A stretch of 64,000 bases of DNA, from the NCBI GenBank assembly GCA_015501055.1, contig JADNYV010000074.1:93514-157513 (forward strand). The letters run 5' to 3'. This document shows, piece after piece, positions 1 through 10,922 of this stretch; positions within the stretch are counted from its first letter, which is position 1; the number at the start of each line of letters is the position of its first letter. Both the position numbers and the translations under genes were made by a program. The notes below the pieces were generated by a model, which was given only the letters and a program-made list of their open reading frames with translations, was not told the origin of the DNA and made no database searches. This DNA comes from Mucidula mucida. Its lineage: Eukaryota; Basidiomycota; Agaricomycetes; Agaricales; Physalacriaceae.

Positions 1-679
1 AGTCGTCTTTGGCGAGGACTACGGCTTCAGCGATAGCGTCACTGGCCTCATGTTTTGTTCTGTCTTCATCGGTCTTTCACTCGCCCTCCTCATCACGCCC
101 TATCTCGAAAAGACTTATTTGAAGACGGCGCGGGAAAAAGGCGGTTTAGCGGAGCCCGAGGATCGTCTAATTGGCGCCATGATCGGCGCTCCCTTTGTCC
201 CGATTGCTCTATTCATCTTTGGGTGGACGAGTCCTCCTACTGTGCTGCCGGGAGGCGCTAACTGGGTTGGACCGTGTAGTGCGGGTATTCCGTTTGGGTT
301 TGGGATGGTCGTGATCTACTTCAGCGCCAATGCGTATCTGATTGATGCGTTCCCGGATTATGTTGCGTCGGCGTTGGCAGCCAAGACGGTGAGCAGGGTT
401 TCCTGACGTTTCCTGGACGTGGACTGATTCTTTCTTGTTGTAGGTCGTACGTTCTGGGGCTGGTGCCGCGATGCCTTTGTTCATGGTCCAAATGTTCCAT
501 GGGCTCGGGAATGGATGGGCGGCGTCGCTATTGGCGTTTGTTTCTGTAGCGATGGTGAGTCTTGTCAATTGCTAGTCTTATGCTGGTGCCGATGATAGAC
601 TTAGATACCCATTCCGTTCTTGTTCTACCGCTACGGTAAACAGATTCGAAGTAAATCAAAACGCGCCACTGCGATTTGA
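1..679 (+). CDS. MFS transporter, DHA1 type (3' end only)
   Basis: This is the C-terminal part of a major facilitator superfamily drug/polyamine-type proton antiporter in a cellular membrane; the 5' end lies outside the window. Three exons can be read: 1-388, 444-554 and 605-679, separated by GT-AG introns of 55 and 50 nt. The protein shows hydrophobic helices (LMFCSVFIGLSLALLITPYL, then GAPFVPIALFIFGWTS). It also shows the stretch YFSANAYLIDAFPDYVASAL, typical of fungal DHA1 transporters, and a basic tail after the last helix (FLFYRYGKQIRSKSKRA). The reading frame is open across both splice junctions and ends at a TGA. The substrate cannot be told; the TPO-like polyamine group is the closest remembered relative. 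Confidence 0.88.
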
Positions 680-1650
680 TTCTCCAAAATTCTTATTTCC
701 TCTGGGGTCCTAGATTTGAGATTTTCCACATTACTCTTCTCTTGCATGCACGCATAGACAGACATTCATTAACATTAGATTATCTAGATAGACAGCATTT
801 ATTCACTACGTCCACTGTTTTACTTAATTTGTAGCATAGCTGGCCATGGTCAATTTGAAGACACTAGAGGTGTTTGATTTCACAAGTGGCAGCCTGAGTT
901 GAAGTGTCGACCATGTGTCATGTGCTCGGCCTATACTAGGCTCTGAGTCCGACCACCATGTTGTCGACAATATCGCACCGAATATCACAGACCCGTCCTA
1001 GAGTTTCCTCCTATCGTCCACGCTGTGATGCAAGCAGAATCCAACATCCACTCACATGTCCGTAATAATCAGCGGTTCACATGTTGAGCAATGCTAGGCG
1101 CGAACTCTTAATGTCTAGGCTGTCTGCACGTACGCCAATCTCTCTAGCCGACCCCCAAGATTACCTCAAGTAACCACGCCCAAAGTATCGGCGACATCGG
1201 CGCCAGTGTATACAGTCACACCCATGGCCGCATCTTCTCCCTACCAGTCTGAGTCACGACCTGCTGTTGCGTCTTCTTCAATTCACCTTATGCCGCTTCG
1301 CTGCGAGTCCCCATGTATGTATGTTCACAGAACCCCGCTCTTATTCTAGCTCAATCTTATGTTGTCCCGCATCTAGCGATATGAATAGCTGCGACCATAT
1401 GCAGAGTCCAGTACTCAAGCGCCGTCATCCTTCAACATAATTCAATTACCATGCCATAATTGTGCATCGATGAACATGATCCAACCTTAGTTTTCACTGC
1501 CATCATACCTCGCTGCGCTTAACTCAAAGAACCCATGTCACTCTTGCCGGTCTGACGCCGCCATATATATGGACAGTTGTGCAAGATACTCCGGTTCCCA
1601 TCTCTTCCTCAACCCATTACTATTACACATTTCCCCTTCGTGTTCTCTCA
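680..1650. other. Intergenic region, no gene seen
   Basis: About 970 bases between the transporter stop and the first plausible codons of the TPR-CHAT gene. No open frame of useful length or recognisable peptide was found on either strand. A CT-rich stretch near 1595-1640 could be the promoter of the downstream gene. Confidence 0.5.
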
Positions 1651-1651
1651 C

Positions 1652-4600
1652 ATGATGCTTGACGAGGCCTCGGAGCGTAGCGGACCTAATGAGACCGCGT
1701 GCGCAGTCTACACTACAATCAGGTGTGACTTATCAATCTCATCTGGCGTCCCCTGACATCCACCGCCAGCCTCGAAGATGGCAAGATTATCGACTGTGAA
1801 AGGAAGGCATGCATAGTTGGCGAGGGTTTTGATGTCGATGCAAATATTCAGCCCTCGAAGACGAAGGACTCAAGGTCCGCTCAAATGTTCTTCGTCATTG
1901 CACTAGAAAACTAAGGACAATATAGGTGACCAAGGCTTACAATGTACAGTAGGTTTTCCCTATAAGGCTTAATCAAGATTCTCACAATATGCGTTCAGAC
2001 TGTGAGGTCTTTGTTACCGATGAATCGGGGGACCGCTCCCGCCCAGATCCTTCAAAATTCCAAGTTACTATTGGACGTGACGATCAGGTATTTATCGTGT
2101 TGCCGCTGGACAAGCCGAATGCGAAGTCTCCTTCGACATGGGAAACTACCGCCACGTTATTGATGTGAGTCTCTGTAGTGCTTTCTTTCGAGATATCAGC
2201 CTGATTGGATCGTCTTAGGGTGTCTACTGGGACATTAATGTCATCGACACAACCACCGCTCTTACTAGATCGGTGCTCATGGACGTTGAGGAAATCCTAG
2301 CTGCGCAAGATGCTGGTCTAGATCGACAATTCACCTCCATCGTCGAGATAGAACGCACGTCTCTCGTGGAGTTCACATTTTCCTTTACTTCGGCGCCATA
2401 TTGCGGTGCACAATTTGTTGGTTTCGAGATTCCTGCAGGTATGTTTTCAATTTCGATCAGGCGCTCCCGCGTATAATAATTGTGTAGATAATATGACCCA
2501 TGACGATCTGGTGCAGTATTACTTGGAGCTTGAACGACTGCTGCAAAGTAATGACCACATCTACCTTTACATCCTTCGACAGAACTTCGATCGGCTCAGG
2601 CGCAAGTGTCATCAACTTGCTCTCCCGAACGTTAACGACAGACTTGACATCCTTGTTCTATTCGCCCGGATATTCAACCATGAATTCCACAAAATGCCCT
2701 GCGAAGCTTTGTATAGGTACTCGCGCGCTCTGTATCAGGATTGGGCGAACAATGTCGTTCACAACCTGAGTAACGCCGCGCAGACGTCTCTTGTAGGCGC
2801 TCTCGCAGGTCTACCTGACAGTGATCATACAAAATTCATCCGCATGTATGAGTTGGGGACTATCCTTGCCACTCAGACAGGGAACTTTTTCAAACCTCCG
2901 ACCAACCAAGGATCTCTGATACGCGGAGTCAACTTGCTGGAGGCAGTGTCAGAGGCGCCATTGAGTGCTTCAGAACGGCAGACTTGGAGACTATCTTGAA
3001 GAGCGCCGCCTCTTTCCCGGAGTATCATCCCAACCAGCCGGCATTGCATCCTCTCTCAGACCTCTTCCGCTCACATTACGAGTTGTACGTGCATCTATCT
3101 GATGTGTACCGCCTTCGTTATCTCTTGTCTAACGGAGTACTGGACCTCGATGCAACTCTTATGTGTCTCAGCAAGGCGACAGAAATCAAGGATCCTGCCG
3201 GCGGTTGGGTATTGTTGGAGGATCGACCTGCTATTTTGTTCCGGCAGGCTTCATGCCTCTACGAGCGATTTATGATGCAAAGGGAGAAATGTGATTTAGA
3301 GCAGGCGAGGGAATGCATCGTCGGTGCTCTTTCCGTCGCTTCGGGGGACGTGTTTTATCATGCTCTACATGCGCACATTTTGGCTGCGCGGTACCGGTTA
3401 CTAGACACTATCGCAGATTTGGAACAAGCTATCCAGATCAGTCAAGATCTTATTGACAGTCTCCCCGTCCAGCATCCACTTAGCTCGAACTTGATAATCT
3501 CTCTTGTCCCGTTGCTGGTTTTCCGTTTGAAGACATTCTCTGGCTTGGACTTCAAGGAGTTACCACTGCAATCCATCCCCAATGGTGGGTATTATCAGAC
3601 AGCAGGGGAGAATTCTGGGAAGGCACTCAATGAGGTGGACCGTGCTCTAGCGCTCCTGAAACGGCTAGACCCAAAGTTAACGAACGGCCTTCCCAATCAG
3701 AGACTTTTGACCAAGTTCGCATTGACGCTCCAGATGCGCCATCGATTCTCGAGGGACAAGAAGGATTTGGATATGGCAATCAGCGCTTTATCCCAGATCC
3801 CGCTTGACAATCGATGGGAAAACGCCATAGCCTTGCATTTGGGAAAGATGTACGCGATTCGGTACCGATGCGAGGGTGACAGGGCAGATCTTCACTTGGC
3901 AATATCTATTCTCTCCAATGGCGCAAAGGAGCCATCTATTGAGCCTGTCGTGAGATTCCTTACTGCCCGGCTCTGGACGTACTGCGCGAGTCTCTTGGAC
4001 GGTGATGCACAGGTCTCCAGTCTCATGGACGCGTACACGACTATGATGTCCATCCTTCCGTCCGTCGCGACAATCGGAATGGCCATATCAGAGCAGCACG
4101 ACGTTCTTAGGATGACGTCGATCAACATCTTGGGAGAACGCCAGACTGGCTCGTGGGCATCCATAATTGCGTTGGCCCCGACTGTAGCTGCAGCATTTGC
4201 TATCGAACAGGGTAGACTCCCTCTGGCTATAGAGTGGCTAGAATCGGGGCAGTCGATAGTTTGGAATCAGTTACTCCAACTACGGATCCCAATGGGCCAC
4301 GCCATGGAGGACAAGGAACTCTGGGAGAGGCTCACCAACGTTGGGGAAGAGCTTTCTGTTTTGACCACGAGAACTGGCTCCTCTATTCTTCACGAAGACG
4401 GCAATGGCACGTTTTCTGACCATGAAGCAGAAGGACAACGGCGTCGTAGACTCGCTGCGAAGTGGAAGGCGGCTCTTGCGGAAGCGCCGAGTTTGGCCAA
4501 GGCTCAAGATTTCGCACACCTCTCCGCCGCCGCAACCGATGCTATTCTCGTCATCATCAATTTTGCGCACACGAGATGTGATGCTCTCATCTTATTCCCT

Positions 4601-5766
4601 TCCCTCGCCGCCGATGATGGCATTCAACATGTTGCTTTGCCGTTACTTTCGTTGAATGAAGTGAAAGACATGCAGGCGAAGTTGACGCGTATTGTCGGGG
4701 GTAGGGAAACGAAGTCCAAGTCTGACTCAGCTCGGAACATACCCCTCCGTTTACAGGCTGGCGAAAACATTGACAGAGGTGCCACGCTGAGAAAGATTCT
4801 GCGTATGCTATGGTTTGCGGTCGCGTTACCGATCATCAGATCTGTAGAATCGGCGATAAACCGCATGACACCGGCACTGCAAGAAGTGAGTATCGCTATC
4901 CTATGAATATAAGTATTGATTCAATGCTTTTATCTTCAGTCCATCACAAAACACGGGCTACCGCATGTCCGATGGTGCCCAACTGGTCATCTTACGTTCC
5001 TTCCTCTGCATGCTGCAGGCGACTACCACGACAATAGCCCCGACCCGAAGGCGAGGGTGTACCATCATCTCATTTCATCGTATATCCCCACTCTCAACTC
5101 TATCGCGAGTCGTATACGTATTCCGAATCCTTTTAAATTCGACGAAAGCCCTACTCGAATCCTGGCTGTGTCGTGCGCGAACGTCAAAGGACAAGCAAAC
5201 ATAGGCGGCTCGTCGACAGACATTGAACACATCAAGACTCATTGTGCAGAATCCCCACTTTCTGACCTTACAGTGCTCGGCGATAATCAGGCGTCTGCTG
5301 GGTCTGTACTGGAGGCTATGAAGAAAGCCCACTGGTCCACTTTGCGTGCCACGGCATCCAGGACTTGAAGGCGCCTGTACAGAGCGCGTTTCTGCTTGCG
5401 AATGAAACAAGGCTGACACTCTCCGACATCGCGGTAGTCAACCACCCTCACGCCGAACTGGCATTTCTGGCTGCTTGCGAGACGGCGGAGGGATACGATC
5501 AGCTGACATCGGAGTCGGTGCATCTAGCGGCTGGTATGCTTCTCGCAGGTTATCAAAGCGTCATTGCGACGATGTGGTCGATAAATGATAAAGAGACGGC
5601 CAGGATTGTGGATGATTTCTATGGTTTTATTATGAGGAGAAAGGGTGCTAAGCCTGATTACAGGGAGTCTGCTGTGGCGCTGCATGTCGCGCTTTCGAAG
5701 CTGCGAGAAAAGGAGACGACTGAGTCGGTGCTGTTGTGGATGCCTTTCATTCATATGGGGTTCTAG
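1652..5766 (+). pseudogene. TPR-CHAT domain protein with two frame breaks
   Basis: This is an Agaricomycete protein with a C2-like N-terminal part, a TPR-like helical middle and a C-terminal CHAT (caspase-HetF) peptidase domain. Family members are NLR-like or effector-type proteases of unknown substrate. Supported exon pieces are about 2095-2164, 2219-2438 (GVYWDINVID...), 2488 to about 2980, about 2950-4885, and 4940-5766. The intron at 4886-4939 is clear. The catalytic pair is visible: His in VHFACHG near 5338-5355 and Cys in LAACETAEG at 5476-5478. Two places need a change of frame without an intron. One is between 2930 and 2990. The other is at 5335, where one missing G in TGG-GTC breaks the CHAT domain just before the catalytic His. 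The exact start is uncertain; ATGs near 1652-1655 are only candidates. Either the gene is decayed or the sequence has single-base errors. Confidence 0.8.
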
Positions 5767-6603
5767 CTTGGCAGTGTTTTCATGCTTTCTACTAATGGGT
5801 ATCAACACTATAGTCGCGTAACTATAAGCATGCTGAGTTTCAGGCCTTGTACTACTTGTGATGGCTTCCGAGAGTGTGTCGCTTCTCAGGACTGTAAAGA
5901 CTCACACGTCCTGACGTTTTCCTCAGAAGCAATACTGAAGCAATGTCTTCTCGGTGTTTAAGCTTGCACTGCACCGGACTTAATGAGAAAACATCCACGG
6001 AGTCGCGATCACCGGTGCCGCTGATCTCCGCTGCTCGATATTGAGTTTTGTGGGTCCGCGCGCAGAACAAAAGGTGTTATCATGACAGTTCAACGTCTCT
6101 TTCTTCATATAATCTGTAGCACTGCCTGCAATGAATCCATTTTTTTGGCTTCTTGGTTCAATGCTAGGCAATTTCGTGTCGGCGATGGCCGTTCAGGAAG
6201 TATGAACACGTTTTCTTAGGCTAGTTGAAATATGAACATCTCATCTAACTGTATTACAAGATAACTTCATAGACGTTTGGACATGCATTTTCTTTACTAC
6301 AAGGCTGCTCGCAACTTGTAACAAATATGCATCCTAGATGATTGCAGAATGCTCGACGCCACAGTGTGGCGTTTGTAGTTATCTATTGCCAAAAGTCATA
6401 GCGGCCTTGGTTCTTACATCACATGCTTTGTGTAACCCTTCTTTGCGCTTTCCACTGAGGGAATCCAAGAAACTCTCAGCAGGAAAATGGACTGGATCCC
6501 GACCGTATCCCGGGCGCGCCGCTGTTGGCAGCCGTAGCCATCTAGATGAAAAATCAAATGCAAACCATACGAGAAGATGCTACGCAAAACCTGCAAGTAG
6601 ACT
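5767..6603. other. Intergenic region, nothing recognised
   Basis: No convincing gene on either strand. Short open frames here have no recognisable domains and no coherent splice sites. Confidence 0.45.
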
Positions 6604-7135
6604 TCAGACGTCATAGTACAGTATGACGGCAGAAAGATTGCCACTGAGTCGCCGAGGAGGAAGAAACATGGCTCTCGGGAGTCACACTATAAACTTCCTC
6701 CCAAGTCTCGCAGAGTACGCTAAAAGAGACATGTCGCATGCAAGTAAATTCGGGTCTCATGAGCGCATCGGCAAGATGTTCCCATGGGACATGGATGGGA
6801 TCAGACTCTGTAGGCTTGTCAGAGGCGCTAATCGCGATAGAAACATCCTCAAGGCAAGAGAATACGCGGGGGAGGTGAAAGAGACCTAATATAGAACAAA
6901 CACGTGTTCACGGGCGACGCTGAAAAGTAAAGAGAGTGTTCCTGCCACTAATGTAACCACGAGCAGGCGGACAAAGGATGATTTGACGAAAAATGTTTTT
7001 CTGCGCCCTCGGACGAAAGGATTTGGAAACCAGAACATAAGGACGCAAACAAGGTGTGTTTGAGCTTTGAATGTACTCGGGCCGCCTGGGAGGAGCCACT
7101 TGGTCGATTATAGCGTCAATGATTTCCTCAGTCCT
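6604..7135 (-). pseudogene. F-box/LRR gene relic
   Basis: Two coding-like blocks are read on the minus strand. The 5' block (about 7135-6908) contains EEIIDAIIDQVA followed by LVSKSFRPRAQKNIFRQI, the usual opening helix and 'SLVSKSF-PRAQ-LF' segment of Agaricomycete F-box proteins. The 3' block (6889-6604) reads LPRVFSCLEDVSIAIS... then WEHLADALMRPEFTCMRHVSF, typical of the final leucine-rich part, and ends at a TGA. Almost all of the usual 200-300 residue middle is absent. No start codon is in frame with the F-box block, because stops lie just upstream. I infer an internally deleted, non-functional copy. A short unusual gene with extra introns is less likely. Confidence 0.5.
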
Positions 7136-7438
7136 ATGGTAGCGCGGCGATGCGCCCGGGTGATTTTACATTCATCAAGCCTGGAAAAAGGTTCAGTGAG
7201 CGATAACAGTGCGCACAACGCATGACTAACTTGACTAGAGGTGTAAGTCAAGGTGGGTGGTAAGAAACAACGTTGGACGGCAATTACGGGCCGGTGACGG
7301 ACTTCAAAATCCAAGCTCATGAAGAAGTCTACCCCAGGCTCTACGAGCCAGCCCTCCTCGTCAGCACAGTAAACATTTCCTTATGAACGAAATTGGTACA
7401 TGTCTAAGCCTAGATAAGCGACAGACAATCGTTATACA

Positions 7439-8814
7439 CTAATCCTCAGAGGGGTTGTTCTCAGCAAAGTACTCATGGTTATCGGCATTGTCGATGGCAC
7501 TGTCCGGGTCACTTTTGGCCAGACTCTTGGCGCCAGACTGTCCGTAAACATGATCATCCGTACCACCAATGATAGTGAAGTGCGACGACTCGTGGATAAG
7601 TGTACCACCCTATAAATCCAGAGTCAGTTGCTGTAGCGACTCGCAGTAAACAGATAGATGTACCCGAGAATCCGTTCCTGTGGTTGTTGTGTCCCAGAAC
7701 ACACCTATAGTCACCCGTAGTCAGCCTACTATCAAGCCGCAGCAAGTTCGGTATATAACATACCGCACAGGTAGATGGTCCCAAACCTGGTCAATCGTCA
7801 GCACACGGTTTGACAAGAACACAGAGGGACGTACTGATCGGGGTAGACATACGCGTAGACATCGCTGTCCGTGCAAGTACAGTCATATGTGTAGTCCGCA
7901 TATGGGTGGTCAAGCATGTTGGAATAGTGCTCGGTAACAGTGCTATGGCGACTATCAGTGAACTCTCCAAACCAGGTGACATATCGGTCGGTTGATGCGG
8001 TGTTGGAGTTGAGATACCTGTCGTCGTAGACCGGTGAATATAATTGCACTGAAAAGGTTAGATGCAAGGACATACGACGAGGATTCTTCGGCGTATGTCT
8101 GAGCAGCTGCTGCGGCTTCCACCAAGGTAGATTGTTCATCACTGCTACACCCGTTGTAGTCGATACGTTTCTTCAAGTTGGAGCGACGCGCGACAGACAG
8201 CTGTCCAGAAATCTTGGCAGTGTGGGTCGATGTCGTCGCCTTGATGGTGGACAACGCGCCACTTTCGTCAACGACGGTGAAGAGAGCGTTGGGAGAGATG
8301 GTGTACGCGGATTCGCCAGACCGCGAGAAGTTGTACGCGTCGCCCACTATAGAATCACGCTTCAGTAAAAATGCTACCTGTCGAATTATATGAACATACG
8401 ATTGTGATCAATGGTGACGGAAGCACCGGGCGCTAGAACTGTGAAAGACGAGTCCGAGTTCTTAGCAGCGACCTGTTCCGGTATGTATTTGACCTTGATG
8501 CCGTTGAAGGCGGGCACAGCGCCCGACGCGCTAGAGATGCCAAAACTGTTTGTCGCGTACGGCGACAACAGTGACGTTGGCTCGTTGAGAATCTTCAGAG
8601 TCTCATCACCAGTATTGGTGAGGGTAGCGGAAACGCCGAGATTCGCGACATCGACAACCGAATCGACGCCTGTTCAAAATGATTAGCATAAACGTCGTCG
8701 TCTTGGCTTGCAAGACTTGCCTGACAAAGTAAGGGACAACCCAGGTGCAGCTGAAGCTGTGATCGCAGAGAGAGTGAACGCGGTCAAGAAAGAGCGCACG
8801 GAGGGAGAGAACAT
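7439..8814 (-). CDS. Secreted peptidyl-Lys metalloendopeptidase (M35, deuterolysin-like)
   Basis: A zinc endopeptidase that, by family, cuts at the N-side of lysine (EC 3.4.24.20, like the Grifola enzyme). It starts with a signal peptide (MFSPSVRSFLTAFTLSAITA). A pro-region of roughly 165 residues follows, then a catalytic domain of about 165 residues beginning near YNGCSSDEQS after a KKR processing site. The aspzincin signature is complete: HESSH, then GGTDDHVYG, with NADNHEYFAENNP at the C-terminus. Introns are short. Junctions join SSS|YLNSNT, PDQ|FGTIYLCG, CG|VFWDTTT and DSR|GGTLIHESSH, each restoring the family sequence. The first intron uses a GC donor (GCAAGT). All motifs are intact, so the gene should give an active extracellular enzyme for protein feeding. 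Transcription is toward the F-box relic. Confidence 0.93.
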
Positions 8815-9738
8815 TGTTGGCGAGGCTGATGTCTATCTGTGAAATAGGCAGACGTCTTTATAGCATGAACGAATACACCGGGTGATGTTCGGCATTGGTA
8901 ACATCAACCCAGTCAGATGTATGGCGATGCTCCAACGGCGCGTGCTGGACAGCCTGGACGATATGGAAAGAGTTTCGTTAGACCCTGCAAGCAAACGGAT
9001 TGGGACAACTCGCAGGCTTCTGGTCGCATGAGGACCCCGGGGAAGCGGAGTTTAGCGCGAAATAAGCACGGCGGTACCGCATGGTGAGCTAATTCTGGGG
9101 TGTGTGTGGAGGAGTGCTTCCACAATCAAAGAAGCGCATGGCGGTGAATTCCGCATGCATCTCTATGCATCTCCGGAAGCCGGTCTCCGATATTTCGTGT
9201 GATATATGAAGGAAGCAGCGATAGAAACTTGTTGAACTGTCAGCAGTGCCGTGAAACGCGACAGGCTTCAACATTTGGGACGGTAGGCGTACCCAGCGTA
9301 GGCCGCTAGATCTCGGTCTATAAGCCAGTCGGGCGCGTAGGCCAGACGTAGGCAGAGGTGGAAAAGGCAGCAAATACAGAGGTAGCCTTGCTTGCCGGCG
9401 CCATGCTTCATTCTGGTATTGTAGTAGAGTCGGAAGTCGATCGTATATTTGTTTGTGACAGCTTACACGGTCCATCTTTCTTTCTTTCTTGTATGCTGTA
9501 TTGAACAACGAATCTGTACAGCAAGTGAGATGGCCAACGGATGATGTGTGATCCCTATCACCGCCTCATAGAACCTAGCTATATACTTGTTTCCCCGCTA
9601 TCAGCTTGACTGAGAACTCATACTGTTGAAACGTAGATGCATATGGCGCGTGAAGACCACGTTCCAGATAAGGGCTATTCAACATGAAGTGACTAGAGTA
9701 CTTGTTGCACTGATTGCATCATATTAGCATCAACGGGC
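8815..9738. other. Upstream region of the metallopeptidase gene, no other gene seen
   Basis: This presumably holds the metallopeptidase promoter. A 139-codon minus-strand frame at 9089-9508 has no recognisable domain and an implausible composition, so it is not called. Confidence 0.45.
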
Positions 9739-9746
9739 GCAAGAGC

Positions 9747-10254
9747 AGGACCCTGGATAATACACTGACATCGTTGATCCCAAATTTCCCAAAATTTCGT
9801 CCTCATGTCCGACAGGCTTAGGCCTTCCGTGTCCGACTTTTCCTCAAGGTTCGGGCCCAAAAATCGCTTCATGTCCGACTTTGGCATGAGGGTTCCGCCC
9901 AAAATTTCCCGTCAGATGGACCCTTTTCAGATTTTTCCGGGCTGTCTACAACAAGTTTCGATCGCCTGAGCCACCCGAACCGCAAGGCCTCCCGCTGGAA
10001 GAGTTTCCGCTGAGCCAACAGCTACATCCTGGGAGCGCTCAATAGTGGCTGACACCATGTCCGACACCCAGCTGACACCTGGATGAGGGTTTCTCACCCA
10101 TCTCGCCCCATGTCCGTACACTGGATGAGGGTAGGCGAGTGGTAGGCGGTGCGGAAAGAGCTCCATGTCCGACTTTTCCTCCAGGTTTGGGGCAAATTTT
10201 GCGTTCTATGTCCGACTTTGGGATCAACGATGTCACTGTATTATCCAGGGTCCT
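9747..10254. mobile_element. hAT-type MITE (508 bp) with 8-bp target duplication
   Basis: A non-coding element bounded by terminal inverted repeats of about 37 bp. The left end begins AGGACCCTGGATAATACA and the right end is its complement, with one mismatch seen within the first 35 bases. Perfect 8-bp direct duplications GCAAGAGC flank it at 9739-9746 and 10255-10262, the size made by hAT transposases. Inside are several copies of ATGTCCGACTTT-like sequence, including an approximately 60-bp imperfect direct repeat (9832-9893 and 10163-10225). No transposase is encoded, so it must have moved with help from another element. Confidence 0.88.
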
Positions 10255-10262
10255 GCAAGAGC

Positions 10263-10922
10263 TTGAGCGCGTTCGGTACTGAACGTAGACCTTTCAGTCA
10301 CTCAGACAAATCATACTGTGCTCGACAGATCTCGGTCCGTTCCAGGATAATCTTCTCCCGTCGTCAAACCCTTGATAGCTCTGAGTCTGGCTAGTATAAG
10401 GAATCGGATCAACCGCGCTCACATAGTAAAGGCTCGTGTGAGATCGGAACTACACGAAATACAGTAATCAACTTGGCTAACTCTGGGCTGAAAGCTATGG
10501 CTCGTTGCATACATCAGCGACTGGAATTCGAAGACCGTACGTCTAAATCTACTGGTGTAGTATATACCTTCCCCTTCGATAGAATCGATACTATGTAGTT
10601 CAGTTCGAATGTTCCTGTCAAGTTGAAGTTGTCCCAATGACAGTAAGGCATCGCGCGTTTGCTGCAAGATCGACTCAAATTATCAGAATATATGTGGCCT
10701 CCAGTAGAATTGAGACATTGACTGCAATGATTTCGTCCTACCGACTCCCGAGTAAGTTAAGGTAGTTGGTGGATCCGGATATGGCTAGGACCGAGCCGAG
10801 CGCCAATCAGAGAGCGAGAATCACATTCTGATCGCTTTGCCGTCTGTCCGTGGGTGCGTCGGTCGTTGTACTCGCCCATAAAGCATGGTGCAACTCTTCA
10901 ACCGACCGCCATCATCCTTCCA
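10263..10922. other. Upstream region of the acyl-CoA dehydrogenase gene
   Basis: No gene recognised. A minus-strand frame of 82 codons (10419-10667) shows no known motif. The region likely includes the promoter of the gene starting at 10923. Confidence 0.4.
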
